Assembly (NCBI RefSeq): GCF_051379705.1
Contig: NZ_CP179868.1
Location: forward strand, 1,116,001 to 1,180,000
Reading direction: 5' to 3'
Origin: Ekhidna sp051379705
GTDB lineage: Bacteria; Bacteroidota; Bacteroidia; Cytophagales; Cyclobacteriaceae
DNA: 64,000 nucleotides
Shown: piece by piece, positions 1 through 10,400 of the stretch
Layout: every line of letters starts with the position of its first letter
How positions within the stretch are numbered: position 1 is the stretch's first letter
The notes under the pieces: model-generated
Seen by the model: only the letters and a program-made list of their open reading frames with translations
Told to the model about the DNA's origin: nothing
Database searches by the model: none
Program-made: the position numbers and the translations under genes

Positions 1-562
1 GCAAATCTTCCACCGATTGACCCGTCTCCTCATCCAAATTGCCGGTAGGTTCATCGGCAAATAATATTTCGGGTTCGTTTGAAAAAGCCCGGGCAATAGC
101 CACACGCTGCTGCTCGCCCCCGGAAAGCTGTGATGGATAGTGATGAACTCGTTCACCAAGACCTACTCGCTCAAGGAGCGATGCTGCTTGTGTTCGAGCT
201 GTTTTAACGCCTTGCAGTTCCAAGGGAATCATGACATTCTCCAGTGCTGTCAATGTTTGAATCAGCTGGAAATTTTGGAATACAAAACCTACATGTTGAT
301 TACGTATTTGAGCCATCTCATCTTCGGTCAGACGATCAAGTAAAATTCTATTCAGTGTAATTGAACCCGAGGTTGGGCGATCAAGACCTGCACAAAGTCC
401 TAAGAGAGTCGTCTTACCACTACCGGACGGACCCACAACAGCCACAGAAGCACCTTCAGCGACTTTGAAATTAATATCTTCCAATACATGGACTTCTTTG
501 CTTCCATTTCTGAAAGTTTTGGAAGTGGATGAAACCTCTAAAATCGGCGAATCGTTTGGCAT
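1..562 (-). CDS. ABC transporter ATP-binding protein (LolD/YbbA-like), partial
   Basis: The gene reads in from ATG at 562 and runs off the left edge, so 187 residues are visible and the C-terminus is missing. Walker A (GPSGSGKT, about 44-51), Q-loop Gln near 96, the signature LSGGE (146-150) and Walker B ending in ADEP (about 166-172) are all intact. The start of the helical domain and the ADEPTGNLD form are typical of the LolD/MacB/YbbA group, which powers FtsX-type permeases in the inner membrane. It lies divergent to a GDSL esterase, the same neighbourhood as ybbA/tesA in enterobacteria; this suggests a YbbA-type protein whose permease would lie beyond the edge. The substrate cannot be told. 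Confidence 0.9.
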   Translation of the reverse strand, partial: MPNDSPILEVSSTSKTFRNGSKEVHVLEDINFKVAEGASVAVVGPSGSGKTTLLGLCAGLDRPTSGSITLNRILLDRLTEDEMAQIRNQHVGFVFQNFQLIQTLTALENVMIPLELQGVKTARTQAASLLERVGLGERVHHYPSQLSGGEQQRVAIARAFSNEPEILFADEPTGNLDEETGQSVEDL

Positions 563-692
563 GTATAAAATTTTAGAAATGTAAACGCAAAGCCCTCACA
601 CTTGTTTGTAACTTAGGCTCATTACATCAAAAAAGAGCTAAGCGGCGTATATGTTACACCACTAAGCGATTAATATCTTATAACAACACTTC

Positions 693-1373
693 ATGTTCTC
701 ACAAGTTCGAAATTTAGTTTTAATCGGTCTCTTGATTAGCTGCGGTACAGCAACAGAATCAAACACGAATACGTCAGAAACAATAGCCGAGAAAAAGGAA
801 GCTCCAAATCCTGAGACCAGCTCAGCAAAGATCATCCTCTTCTTTGGCAACAGCATTACCGCAGGGTATCAGCTGGATATGGATCAAGCTTTCCCAGCAC
901 TCATTCAAAAGCGAATCGACTCATTGGGATTGAATTATAAAACCATCAATGCGGGCTTAAGCGGAGAAACGTCAGCAGGTGGGAAAAGTCGGATTGACTG
1001 GGTGCTCAGAACCGTGCCGGACATATTTGTTTTGGAACTGGGTGCAAATGACGGCTTACGAGGATTGCCATTGGATGAAACCGTTAAAAGCTTGCAGGCC
1101 ATCATCGATGCGGTAAAAAAAGCTAATCCGGATGTGGAAATTGTTATCGCAGGAATGATGGTTCCCCCAAATCTTGGTGAGGATTACACGAGTCAATTCA
1201 AGAATATTTTCTCGGAGCTTGCTGAAAAAAACAATGCTGTCTACATTCCTTTCATTCTAGAAAATGTGGCCGGCATTCCCGAACTCAACTTATCGGATGG
1301 TATTCATCCGACCCCAGAAGGACATGCGATCGTTGCGGAAACTGTTTGGCAATATATTTCACCACTACTATGA
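693..1373 (+). CDS. GDSL-type esterase/lysophospholipase lipoprotein (TesA-like)
   Basis: An SGNH hydrolase of 226 residues. Block I is GNSIT at 52-56 with nucleophile Ser54 (GNS instead of GDS), block III is GAND at 117-120, and block V holds Asp202 and His205 in DGIHPTPEGH, so the catalytic triad is complete. The N-terminus has a short hydrophobic stretch ending in the lipobox LLISC (Cys17), followed by a polar linker to about residue 45; it should be a lipoprotein. The family hydrolyses acyl esters, thioesters or lysophospholipids. It is divergent to the ABC ATPase with a 130-bp gap. I see no clear promoter box in that gap. Confidence 0.92.
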   Translation: MFSQVRNLVLIGLLISCGTATESNTNTSETIAEKKEAPNPETSSAKIILFFGNSITAGYQLDMDQAFPALIQKRIDSLGLNYKTINAGLSGETSAGGKSRIDWVLRTVPDIFVLELGANDGLRGLPLDETVKSLQAIIDAVKKANPDVEIVIAGMMVPPNLGEDYTSQFKNIFSELAEKNNAVYIPFILENVAGIPELNLSDGIHPTPEGHAIVAETVWQYISPLL

Positions 1374-1427
1374 GATTGCTTTTATAGCCTATAATGGCGA
1401 TATTGAAGTAACTAAAACCTAACCTTT

Positions 1428-1595
1428 ATGAATAACATACTTTATATCGTCGCAATCATTTGCGCAGTGTGGGTCATCTATGATGTTTGGACCAAACAAA
1501 AAATGAGTGGAGGATCGAAAATTATCTGGACGATCTTCGCGCTCCTATTTAGCATCATCACTGCTATCATCTACTATTTCATGAAAAAGAAATAG
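1428..1595 (+). CDS. Small membrane protein with PLDc_N-like fold
   Basis: A 55-residue protein with two transmembrane segments (about 3-17 and 32-50) joined by a basic loop, ending in MKKK. The second half, a Trp-Thr-Ile-Phe stretch followed by IIYYF, resembles the PLDc_N (phospholipase D N-terminal) family of tiny two-helix membrane proteins, whose function is mostly unknown. It starts 54 bp after the esterase and is followed within 10 bp by a strong terminator, so it probably ends the esterase transcript. The assignment rests on pattern similarity only. Confidence 0.7.
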   Translation: MNNILYIVAIICAVWVIYDVWTKQKMSGGSKIIWTIFALLFSIITAIIYYFMKKK

Positions 1596-1604
1596 TTAAA
1601 GAGA

Positions 1605-1630
1605 AGCCCATAGCAACTATGGGCTTTTTT
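1605..1630 (+). terminator. Rho-independent terminator after the small membrane protein gene
   Basis: An 8-bp perfect stem (AGCCCATA / TATGGGCT), a 5-nt loop (GCAAC) and a run of T. It separates the esterase/small-protein transcript from mtaB. Confidence 0.85.
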
Positions 1631-1662
1631 AGTACTCCCTCTTTAATCTGAATCATTCGTCT

Positions 1663-1670
1663 TAACTTTG
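1663..1670 (+). promoter_or_regulatory. Bacteroidota -7 box for mtaB
   Basis: TAACTTTG matches the Bacteroidota -7 consensus TAnnTTTG exactly. It lies only 8 bp before the mtaB ATG and just after a terminator, so the mRNA would have almost no leader. The -33 element is weak (TTTA near 1642). Confidence 0.55.
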
Positions 1671-1678
1671 CGGCTCGC

Positions 1679-2989
1679 ATGCAAAAGGTCGCTTTTTATA
1701 CACTTGGCTGTAAGCTGAATTATTCCGAGACTTCCTCCATCTCCCGGATGTTTGAGGAGAAAGGCTATGCAAAAGTCAATTTTACGGAGGAGCCGGATAT
1801 CTTCATCATCAACACCTGCTCAGTCACAGAAAACGCAGACAAGAAATGTAAGAAAATCGTCAAAGAAGCCAAGAAGATTTCTCCCAGTAGCTTCGTCACC
1901 ATTATTGGCTGCTACGCGCAGCTTAAACCCAAAGAAATCTCCGAAATCCCCGGTGTAGACGCAGTTTTAGGTGCTGCCGAGAAGTTTCGCCTTTTCGACT
2001 ATCTGGATGATTTCACCAAGGGTGGTGTGTATGCTTCTGAAATTAAAGAAGCAAAGACTTACAATGCTTCATATTCTATCGCAGATCGGACACGGACCTT
2101 TTTGAAAGTACAAGACGGATGTAACTATGGATGTGCTTTTTGCACCATACCTCTTGCCCGTGGTAAAAGCAGAAGCGATACAATAGCCAACATTGTAAAT
2201 CAGGCAAAAAAAATCGCTGAAACGGAGGTAAAAGAGGTCGTGTTAACTGGGGTAAATATTGGCGATTTCGGTATTCAAGATGGAAGGCGCAAGGAGAAAT
2301 TTATTGATCTGGTCAAAGCCCTTGATGAGGTAGAAGGAATTGATCGGTTTCGTATTTCTTCTATTGAGCCTAACCTTTTGTCCAATGAGGTGATTGAGTT
2401 TGTCGCACAATCCAAGCGATTTGTTCCTCATTTTCATATTCCCCTTCAGTCTGGTAGCGACAGCATTCTGAAAAAGATGAATCGCAGATATTTATCGGAT
2501 CTCTATCGAAGTAGAGTTGAAAAAATAAAATCGTTGATGCCTAATTGCTGCATCGGCGTGGATGTCATTGTTGGTTTTCCAGGGGAAACGGAAGAAGAGT
2601 TTCTCACCACATACAATTTCCTGAACGAGCTTGACATTTCATACCTGCACGTGTTTACCTACTCTGAACGACCAAATACCAAGGCAGTTGAAATGGAGGG
2701 CGTTATTGATCTTGCCGAAAGAAATAAGCGATCTAAAATGCTGAGAGGATTATCCGAGAAGAAGCGGAGATATTTTTATGAACAGCAACTTGGTGCTACT
2801 TCGGAAGTGCTGTTTGAGGAAGATGTGCAAGAAGGTATCATGCATGGATTTACAGAGAACTACGTTCGAGTGGCTGCAAAATATGATCCTATACTAGTCA
2901 ATGAAGTCAAGAAAGTGATTCTGAAAGAAATCAATGCGGATGGCCAGGTTGAGGTTGCTGAACCGGAAGAGGTTTTGACGCATCATTAA
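1679..2989 (+). CDS. mtaB: tRNA t6A37 methylthiotransferase MtaB
   Basis: A 436-residue radical-SAM methylthiotransferase. The N-terminal UPF0004 domain carries the three cluster-binding cysteines (Cys11, Cys47, Cys78). The radical-SAM motif CNYGCAFC gives Cys148, Cys152 and Cys155, and a TRAM-like region closes the protein. The short TLGCKLNYSE start with CKLN is typical of the MtaB subgroup rather than MiaB or RimO. The enzyme converts t6A37 to ms2t6A37 in tRNAs reading ANN codons. It stands alone between a terminator and a region holding the promoter of the next gene. Confidence 0.93.
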   Translation: MQKVAFYTLGCKLNYSETSSISRMFEEKGYAKVNFTEEPDIFIINTCSVTENADKKCKKIVKEAKKISPSSFVTIIGCYAQLKPKEISEIPGVDAVLGAAEKFRLFDYLDDFTKGGVYASEIKEAKTYNASYSIADRTRTFLKVQDGCNYGCAFCTIPLARGKSRSDTIANIVNQAKKIAETEVKEVVLTGVNIGDFGIQDGRRKEKFIDLVKALDEVEGIDRFRISSIEPNLLSNEVIEFVAQSKRFVPHFHIPLQSGSDSILKKMNRRYLSDLYRSRVEKIKSLMPNCCIGVDVIVGFPGETEEEFLTTYNFLNELDISYLHVFTYSERPNTKAVEMEGVIDLAERNKRSKMLRGLSEKKRRYFYEQQLGATSEVLFEEDVQEGIMHGFTENYVRVAAKYDPILVNEVKKVILKEINADGQVEVAEPEEVLTHH

Positions 2990-3059
2990 TCAAGTCAATC
3001 TTTCTTCTCCTTTCATAAAAAGATTCCATGGCAAGTCTTAATTGCCCCACAATGCTGAT

Positions 3060-3067
3060 TATTTTTG
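3060..3067 (+). promoter_or_regulatory. Bacteroidota -7 box for the FAH-family gene
   Basis: TATTTTTG fits TAnnTTTG and predicts transcription starting near 3074. It covers the in-frame TTG at 3065, which argues that translation starts at ATG 3086. Confidence 0.5.
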
Positions 3068-3085
3068 ATCTATATAATACAGAAC

Positions 3086-3694
3086 ATGAAAATCATTTGC
3101 ATCGGAAGGAATTACGCAGAGCATATCGAGGAGCTTGGAAACGAGCGGCCGGAACATCCTATCATTTTCCTGAAACCCGATACTGCGCTTCTCAGAAATA
3201 ATGACTCCTTTTTTTATCCTGACTTTTCAAATGATGTACATCATGAAGTAGAAATATTGGTGAAAATCAAAAAAGAGGGAAAGTCCGTTCAAAAAGAATT
3301 TGCTCATCAATACTATGATGAAATTGGATTAGGCATTGATTTTACTGCACGAGATTGGCAAACAAAAGCGAAGGAAAAAGGTCATCCATGGGAAATAGCG
3401 AAAGCTTTTAATGGTTCGGCTCCAATATCGAATTTCCTCTCTAAGGAAAATCGCGATATGGCAGATGTGAATTTTAAGCTTGAGATAAATGGAAAAGAAG
3501 TGCAAAATGGAAACACAAGTTTAATGCTCTGGCCAATCGATGAAATCATTGCTTATGTTTCTAGGTTTATTCTATTAAAAACCGGCGATATTATTTTCAC
3601 AGGAACTCCAAAAGGCGTGGGTCCGGTTAAAATTGGAGATCGATTGGTAGGGTTTTTGGAAGACAAACAGATGTTTGATTTTGAGGTTAAATAA
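3086..3694 (+). CDS. Fumarylacetoacetate hydrolase family protein
   Basis: A 202-residue single-domain FAH-fold protein. Metal-ligand acidic residues appear in HHEVEI and in GLGIDFTARDWQ, and the conserved glycine-rich turn FTGTPKGVG lies near the C-terminus. Single-domain members cleave C-C bonds in beta-dicarbonyl compounds (acylpyruvate hydrolase, oxaloacetate decarboxylase). The exact substrate cannot be read here. The frame opens upstream at TTG 3065, but the putative promoter box overlaps that codon and homologous starts look like MKIICIGRNYA, so I chose ATG 3086. The next gene starts 3 bp after the stop, so the two are likely cotranscribed. Confidence 0.9.
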   Translation: MKIICIGRNYAEHIEELGNERPEHPIIFLKPDTALLRNNDSFFYPDFSNDVHHEVEILVKIKKEGKSVQKEFAHQYYDEIGLGIDFTARDWQTKAKEKGHPWEIAKAFNGSAPISNFLSKENRDMADVNFKLEINGKEVQNGNTSLMLWPIDEIIAYVSRFILLKTGDIIFTGTPKGVGPVKIGDRLVGFLEDKQMFDFEVK

Positions 3695-3697
3695 TTA

Positions 3698-5530
3698 GTG
3701 AAGTTTTTACCATCAACCATTCTTTTCATTTTAGCTCTTGGACTTTTCGGACAGGACTTGAAATCGATCGATTATCAATTCCCCATAAATCCCGGTCAGC
3801 AGAATTATTTAGCTGGCACTGTGGGAGAAATTCGGAGTTCCCATTTTCACACAGGTATCGATGTAAAAACAGGTGGTCGAACCGGGTTACCGATTTACGC
3901 TGTTGCCGATGGATATATTGCGAGAATCAAAGTTTCTGCCTCCGGATATGGATATGCGCTCTATATGAAGCATCCAAACGGTACCTTTTCTGTATATGCT
4001 CATTTGGAGGCGTTTGATCCAAAAATTGCAGCCTGGATTCTTAAAGAGCAGTATCGCAAGAAATCTTTCGAAGTTGATCTATTTCCTGAAGCAGCTCAGT
4101 TTGCCTTTAAAAAAGGTAATATCATAGGTTATTCAGGTAACACTGGCTCTTCCAGTGGTCCACATTTACATTTTGAAATTAGGGATGCCAATCACCAACC
4201 CATTGATGTGCTTACGTTAGGATTTAAAGAAATTCGGGATAAGATTCCTCCAGTGGTAAAAAAGGTCGCTTTTGTAACACTGGATGGTGAGGCTCGAATC
4301 AATGGCTTCTTTGGTAGGTACGAGTTCGACCTTATTAAAACAGAAAGCTGGTTCCAGACAAAAGAACCCATCTATCTACAAGGAAATATTGGCGTAGAAA
4401 TTTATTCTTACGATCCAATGGATGGAATTCCGAATAAAAACGGAATTGTAAAAACCACTTTTCAGCTTGATGGCGATACGCTATTTTCTGAGCATAAAGA
4501 ATTATTTTCCTTCGGAAAGCAGCGAAACGTGTTGGTTCACTATAACTATCCTGCATATAAGAAAGGAAGCAGGCGGTTCAATAAACTCTATCTGGCCGAT
4601 GGCAATGAACACAACATTTACAACATAGTAAATAGAGGTATCCGCTTCGAAAATCAGCGAGAGATTCTGATCAACACGGAAGACAGCTATAAGAATTCAT
4701 CGACTACTCGGATACTATTAAACTCAGATAAGGTAACTGAAATACCTACTTTGAAAAGTGTCGAGCAAATTGGTAATTTTTTACACTTCAAATCCTCACA
4801 ACAGGCTTCAGTATTGCTTGATGAATGGATCAATTTAGCGCCATATCAGGAAGGTGACGAATACAAATATTATCTATGGGATCTCAGAAATGGCACTCCC
4901 AAAAGTCTTTTTATCGAAGGCGAAACCATACCAACAAATTTGGTTGGGCTACTTCCTTCACATCAGGAAATCAGCTACATCCAGCCAGAGTTTACACTCA
5001 GCTTGACACGCAGATCACTGTTTGATACGGTTTTTCTTGCATTTGAAAAGCGAATTGATTCTGCTAAAAATATGGAACTGTTTCATTTCAAAAATCCTAC
5101 TCAGCCAATCAGATCCAATGTGAGCATCACCCTTAATCCTCAATTATCTTACAATCAGGATAAAGCAATGGTGTACTCTGTTTTCGGTAAACGATTCAAC
5201 TTTATGGGAGGTGAATGGGAAGACAATCAGATTACTTTTTCAACCCGTGACCTGGTAAACTATACCATTTTGGAAGATACTATTCCACCTTCCATTACCT
5301 TAAAGATGGCCAATTCGGATATGCTTAAGTTCCGTATTGATGATGAATTATCCGGCATCAAAAGCTTTAAAGCATCCATAAATGGCGAATTCGTATTGAT
5401 GCATTATGAACCTAAGCGCAAATTGCTTTGGTCTGAGAAGTTGAATAAAAACATTCCTTTCAGAGGAAGGTTTATGTTAGAGGTAATTGATAATTCGAAT
5501 AACGAAACGATATATACTAAAACACTATGA
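3698..5530 (+). CDS. M23 family (LytM-type) peptidase, exported
   Basis: A 610-residue exported protein with a GTG start and an N-terminal signal sequence ending near FGQ (residue 19). The LytM domain occupies about 40-170, with the zinc ligands His51 and Asp55 (HTGID), then His156 and His158 (HLHFE), and His102 in YAHL. All active-site residues are present, so it may be an active peptidoglycan endopeptidase. The remaining 430 residues look like beta-sandwich domains with no motif I can name. Its stop overlaps the bcp start (ATGA), giving translational coupling with the peroxiredoxin. Confidence 0.9.
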   Translation: MKFLPSTILFILALGLFGQDLKSIDYQFPINPGQQNYLAGTVGEIRSSHFHTGIDVKTGGRTGLPIYAVADGYIARIKVSASGYGYALYMKHPNGTFSVYAHLEAFDPKIAAWILKEQYRKKSFEVDLFPEAAQFAFKKGNIIGYSGNTGSSSGPHLHFEIRDANHQPIDVLTLGFKEIRDKIPPVVKKVAFVTLDGEARINGFFGRYEFDLIKTESWFQTKEPIYLQGNIGVEIYSYDPMDGIPNKNGIVKTTFQLDGDTLFSEHKELFSFGKQRNVLVHYNYPAYKKGSRRFNKLYLADGNEHNIYNIVNRGIRFENQREILINTEDSYKNSSTTRILLNSDKVTEIPTLKSVEQIGNFLHFKSSQQASVLLDEWINLAPYQEGDEYKYYLWDLRNGTPKSLFIEGETIPTNLVGLLPSHQEISYIQPEFTLSLTRRSLFDTVFLAFEKRIDSAKNMELFHFKNPTQPIRSNVSITLNPQLSYNQDKAMVYSVFGKRFNFMGGEWEDNQITFSTRDLVNYTILEDTIPPSITLKMANSDMLKFRIDDELSGIKSFKASINGEFVLMHYEPKRKLLWSEKLNKNIPFRGRFMLEVIDNSNNETIYTKTL

Positions 5531-5979
5531 TAACACTGAAACCGGGTGACAAAGCACCAGAATTTGAAACTAAAGATCAGGATGGAAATGCGGTAAAGCT
5601 ATCTGACTACAAAGGGAAGAAAGTGGTTTTATACTTTTATCCTAAAGACAATACACCGGGGTGCACTGCCGAATCTTGTAACCTAAGAGATAATTATGAA
5701 GCGCTGCAATCCAAAGGATATGAAGTTTTGGGAGTAAGTAGCGATGGAGAAAAATCTCATCAGAAGTTCATTGCCAAGTTTGATCTTCCATTCAAATTAC
5801 TCGCCGATGAGGACAAATCAGTCCATGAAGCATTTGGCACTTGGGATCTTAAAAAATTTATGGGTCGGGAATATATGGGTACGCTGAGATCAACATTTAT
5901 TATTGACGAAAAAGGCGTAATCGAGGAAGTAATCGAAAAGGTGAAAACCAAAGATCATACCGCTCAGATATTGAAATAA
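5527..5979 (+). CDS. bcp: Thioredoxin-dependent thiol peroxidase (Bcp/PrxQ)
   Basis: A 150-residue peroxiredoxin of the Bcp/PrxQ class. The peroxidatic cysteine is Cys46 in TPGCTAESC, and the resolving cysteine Cys51 lies five residues later, the typical PrxQ spacing. It reduces hydroperoxides in the cytoplasm using thioredoxin. The start codon overlaps the stop of the M23 peptidase gene (ATGA). It is the last plus-strand gene before the convergent SusCD locus. Confidence 0.95.
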   Translation: MITLKPGDKAPEFETKDQDGNAVKLSDYKGKKVVLYFYPKDNTPGCTAESCNLRDNYEALQSKGYEVLGVSSDGEKSHQKFIAKFDLPFKLLADEDKSVHEAFGTWDLKKFMGREYMGTLRSTFIIDEKGVIEEVIEKVKTKDHTAQILK

Positions 5980-6008
5980 GATCAACTTTCGTATCAACAA
6001 AGCATAAA

Positions 6009-6037
6009 AAAAACCGAAGATTTTCATCTCCGGTTTT
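6009..6037. terminator. Bidirectional terminator between bcp and susD1
   Basis: AAACCG and AGAT pair with ATCT and CGGTTT with one A-C mismatch and a TTTC loop, flanked by an A-run on the left and a T-run on the right. It can serve both convergent transcripts. Confidence 0.7.
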
Positions 6038-6057
6038 TAATTAATCAATCCTGAAAT

Positions 6058-7458
6058 TTAGTTATCCCACCATAGTGGTGTCTGTAAGTTCCCATCTTTG
6101 ATAGGAACGTTGGCGTTGTTCAAATCTATCTCGGTCTGAGGATAAGAAACCCTTCTAGGGATTTCTCCATTCAGGTTGAATGAGTTAATCCCATTCGTAT
6201 TAGGAGTTAGATTTGGATACCCGGTTCTTCTGTAATCTGCCCAAGGCTCGATACCGTTCGAGTACATTGCAATGTACTTTTGAGTAATGATTTGCTCTAA
6301 GCGAGCCGCGTCATCTGCCAATCCTGCCAGCGCAGAGTTGGTAGCCACATAAGCTGCGTCAGTCGAGCTTGTCAACTTCGCGATGGAAGCGCCAATGGCT
6401 TCAGCTAGGGCCGCTTCAGCAGCAGGCACATCATTATTGCCCATTAATTCGATCTCAGCTTCCAAAAACTTCATTTCTGTGTAACTGGTCATAATAACCG
6501 GCGCATTGATGTTGGTATAAAATGTACCTTGATCAAACGTGGTAGAATATCCTGATGGATCAGGATCATCTGCATCCGGATCTTCATCGAGCAATAAAGC
6601 GTCTCTTCGAGGATCATTAAGCGTATTTAGTAATCCAAAGAAGAACGGGTCAATATTGATATTACCACCTCTATCTTGAGAGAACTGATACGCAGGATTG
6701 GATTCGTTTGGAGAAGTTCCGAAAGACAGCTGCAAGTCTCCGGCACTAGAAGCCATCGCATCTGCTAGTTCCGCCTCCGCATCCGCATAGGCTGTGCCGC
6801 TCACTTTAGTAAGCCGCATATAATACTTGGCTTTCAAAGCATGAGCTGCTGCAATCCAACTATCAGTGTCACCTCCATAAATAAGGTCATCGCCTCCCAA
6901 TGCCGAACCAATTCCTGCAGGTCCACTTAATAGAGTAATAGCATCGTCTAAAAGTTGATGTATGGTAGTATAGATTTCCTCTTGCGTATCATATGTTGGT
7001 TGTAAGTTTCCGTCTCTTGCTCCAAAAGCAGTAGAATACGGAATGTCACCAAACAAATCTGTCATTGATCCAAGACCATGAGCTATCAAAACCTTGGCCA
7101 TACCGGAGGTATGATTAGATTCCTCAGCGGTAGCCTTTTCGTCAATAATAACCAATGGCTGAAGTGTGGACACATACATTCTGAAGAAGATTCCATCACC
7201 ATCTGCCGGAACCCACAAGTATCGATAGTTGTCTGCTTGTTGTGCATTGATCCCAACAAATTGTTGAGTAAATAAACCACTAAGTCTAACCAATTCACCA
7301 CCAACAACCCATGCCATACCCGCTTGTGCGGCAGGAACAATGGCTTGTGCTGATACATCAGCCGGTGTAGCCGGACTCACGTTTATGTCTTCATCAAAAT
7401 CGCATGAACTGCTAATTAGAATGAGACATGTCAATATAGATATTACTTTTATTTTCAT
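6058..7458 (-). CDS. SusD/RagB-type outer-membrane lipoprotein (locus 1)
   Basis: A 466-residue SusD_like_2-type protein. The signal sequence ends in the lipobox SSSC (Cys19) followed by DFDED, an acidic stretch like the surface-export signal of Bacteroidota lipoproteins. Helical repeat signatures are visible (LFGDIPYSTAF, LKAKYYMRL, EPWADYRRTG), and the protein ends in WWDN as many of this subfamily do. It would cap the SusC1 barrel and bind the substrate at the cell surface. It lies 21 bp after susC1 and is the last gene of that pair. Confidence 0.92.
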   Translation of the reverse strand: MKIKVISILTCLILISSSCDFDEDINVSPATPADVSAQAIVPAAQAGMAWVVGGELVRLSGLFTQQFVGINAQQADNYRYLWVPADGDGIFFRMYVSTLQPLVIIDEKATAEESNHTSGMAKVLIAHGLGSMTDLFGDIPYSTAFGARDGNLQPTYDTQEEIYTTIHQLLDDAITLLSGPAGIGSALGGDDLIYGGDTDSWIAAAHALKAKYYMRLTKVSGTAYADAEAELADAMASSAGDLQLSFGTSPNESNPAYQFSQDRGGNINIDPFFFGLLNTLNDPRRDALLLDEDPDADDPDPSGYSTTFDQGTFYTNINAPVIMTSYTEMKFLEAEIELMGNNDVPAAEAALAEAIGASIAKLTSSTDAAYVATNSALAGLADDAARLEQIITQKYIAMYSNGIEPWADYRRTGYPNLTPNTNGINSFNLNGEIPRRVSYPQTEIDLNNANVPIKDGNLQTPLWWDN

Positions 7459-7479
7459 CTTATTATCTTTTTTGATTGA

Positions 7480-10400
7480 TTATAGGGTGAAATTCAACTT
7501 AAACCCGTAACTCTTCGTGTTTGGATTATTGAAGTAATCATATCCAAATACATTGCTCGCCGCACCAGTTAAGTTGGTCTCCGGATCAATCCCTGTATAA
7601 TCAGTGATTAAGAATACATTTCTAGCATTTGCGTTGATTGTAATTCTTGAGAATGGAAGTCCATCTATCAATGATGCAGGAAGGCTATAAGAAATGTTTA
7701 CATCTCTTAATCTAATCCATGATCCATCCTGTACAGTCAATTCATCTAGGTTTACAAAGCCATAATTCTGATAGAAGTTGGTACCTCCATCTGTTCCACC
7801 TTTCACAACTGCAAGCGTGTTTTCAGTCTCCGTAGGATTACCATTAGCATCTGCTTCTACTCCTGGGAATACAACAACCTCATTTCTGTCAAGCGTTTCA
7901 GCACCTACACCAAATCCATTGAGTACACCTGAAGTACCATTGTACACGTCGCCTCCTTTTCGGAAATCAAATAGCATAGAAAGCTCAATGCCTTTATAAG
8001 TAAAGGTATTTCTGAACCCAAGCGTAAAATCTGGGTTTGGATTACCTACTTTACCATCTACAGGATTTTGCAACGGCATCCCTGTATTTTGATCAATCAC
8101 CATTCTTCCCTGATCGTCTCTTAGGAATCTGGTTCCAAAGAATATACCATACGGTTCTCCTTTTTGAATACGCTGAGTTCCAAATGGATCAATGGTGATT
8201 ACATCTAAACCAGGTGCAATCTCATTTACAATTGATTCGTACTTATTAAAGATCAACCCTATTTCATATTCGAAATCAGATGTTCTTACTACACTTCCTG
8301 TAACAACCGCTTCTATACCCTTATTCTCAATTTCTCCAGCATTAATTACTGTTTGAGCAAATCCAGTTGGATAAGGTAGATCTACACTAATGATCGCATC
8401 CTCTGTAAGGGATCTGTAGTATGTAATATCCGTTGTGATTCTTCCTCCAAAAAACTTGAGATCAGCACCTATTTCGAAAGTAGTTGTGAATTCTGGCTTC
8501 AATTCAGGATTACCTAATATGTTATTAGGAATAAAAGAGTTCGTTCCTAAAGCAGGGAATAGTGTTCCGTTTGGAGTAGTCCATCCATCTCTAACTCTAG
8601 CTTGAGTAAAGGTAGAAGCTGTAAATCCGAATGGAGCATCATTACCAACGCGACCATAAGATGCGCGGAGTTTACCATAAGGAAGTGCGTTACCTAAATC
8701 GATGTTTTCAGTGAATGCCCAACCCAATGCAACAGCAGGGTAGAAAAATGAATTATTGGCTGATCCCAAAGTCGATGACCAGTCATTTCTACCTGTGATG
8801 TTTAGATAAAGCATTTCTTGATAAGAGAGTCTTATATCTCCATATACACCATACAATTGCTTCGCTGTTGGTCTTTCAACCACGCTAAAGCTCTGAGCAC
8901 TTGCCGCATTGAAGAATCCTCTGGAGGCAAGTCCCTGACCATCTTCTCTTCTATTGTCTACTTTTTTGTCGTAGTAGTTCCATCCAAATGTACCATTCAA
9001 ATAGATGTCAGATGACAGCTCTTTCTGTACTGTACCGTAGACATCCAGATTTAAATCTGTATTGGTAATTGCCTGGTTGATTACCTGACCTACACCAAAA
9101 GATCCGGAACCGATATCATTTCTGAATTTTCTAAAATCGGAATATTGATCTATACCTGCTCGTGTATGCAATGTGAACCAATCTGTGAAATCATAGCTCA
9201 GCTGTGCATAGCCAATGACACGATTCACATTATCATTCATGAAGTTTTTGTAAACGGTCCAGTAAGGGTTATCGTAGATAGCACCACCACCAATCTGACC
9301 TCTGTAGGCTCTTGGTGTACCGTCTTCAAACTGATATGCCGATGGATCATTCTCTGGATCAACACCTCCTCTATTGTCAAATGATGGTGTTGTTCTCAAC
9401 AAACCAAGCATAACTCCTGAGGTATTTGATCCATTTTGAACTTTAATACCTCCACTATTTATGAAGTTGGTCGAGATAGTAGCTTTCAACCTATCTGTAA
9501 GACTAGAAGAAATCGTTGCCTTCACTGAAGTTCTTTCGAATGTATTATTTGGAATAATACCCTCCTGATTTAGGTACCCTACTGATATATAGTAGTTTGT
9601 ATTATCAGTTCCACCACTTGCGCTTAGAAAATGATTTGCCGTAACCCCTGTGTCAAAGAATGCCTCGGTATTATTGTATGCTTGCGCCACTCTGCTCGTA
9701 GCTCTTGGATCAGATGCTGGTACAATAAGTCCATTTGGATCCCATATTGAAGCTTCGTTCGCATAGCGTAACGCATCAATTCGTGGACCCCAGCTATTTC
9801 CGGTAAAAGATCCTGTCATTGGTCCTTCGAATGTTGGTACAAAAACGCCAGATCCTTCAAACGTCTCAACTACATTACCTTGAGCATAGGTAGTTTGTAA
9901 ATCTGGAAGTTTGTTAACCTTATCAAAGGTCATTCCAAATGAATAGTTGATTTTAGCTGCTCCTTTTTTTCCCTTTTTTGTTGTGATAAGAATTGCACCG
10001 TTTCCAGCTCGTACACCATAAAGAGCGGTTGCGGCTGGCCCCTTCAAAACAGTAAGGCTTGCAATGTCATTCGGGTTGATATCAATCGCTCTGTTTGAGT
10101 TATTAACACCACCAGAACCTAAATCTGATATAGCATCCTCGGGTGAATCTGCTGTCGTAAACGTACTGTTGTCAATCGGAATACCATCCACGACAAATAA
10201 GGGTGAGTTTGAGCCTTGAATCGTTGAGTTTCCTCTGATTCTAATCTGAGCTCCAGCGCCCGCTGTTCCTCCAGAACTTGTAACCTGTACACCAGCTGCT
10301 TTACCAGCCAGGCTAGCTACCAGGTTAACCTCATTGGCTCTATCTACCTCTTCGCTATTTACTTCTTGAACTGAATATCCAAGATCACGCTTTTGGGCAG

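Noticed and set aside
3065..3085. A TTG start for the FAH-family gene.
   Set aside because: It falls on the putative promoter box, and the ATG at 3086 begins the conserved MKIICIGRNYA sequence.
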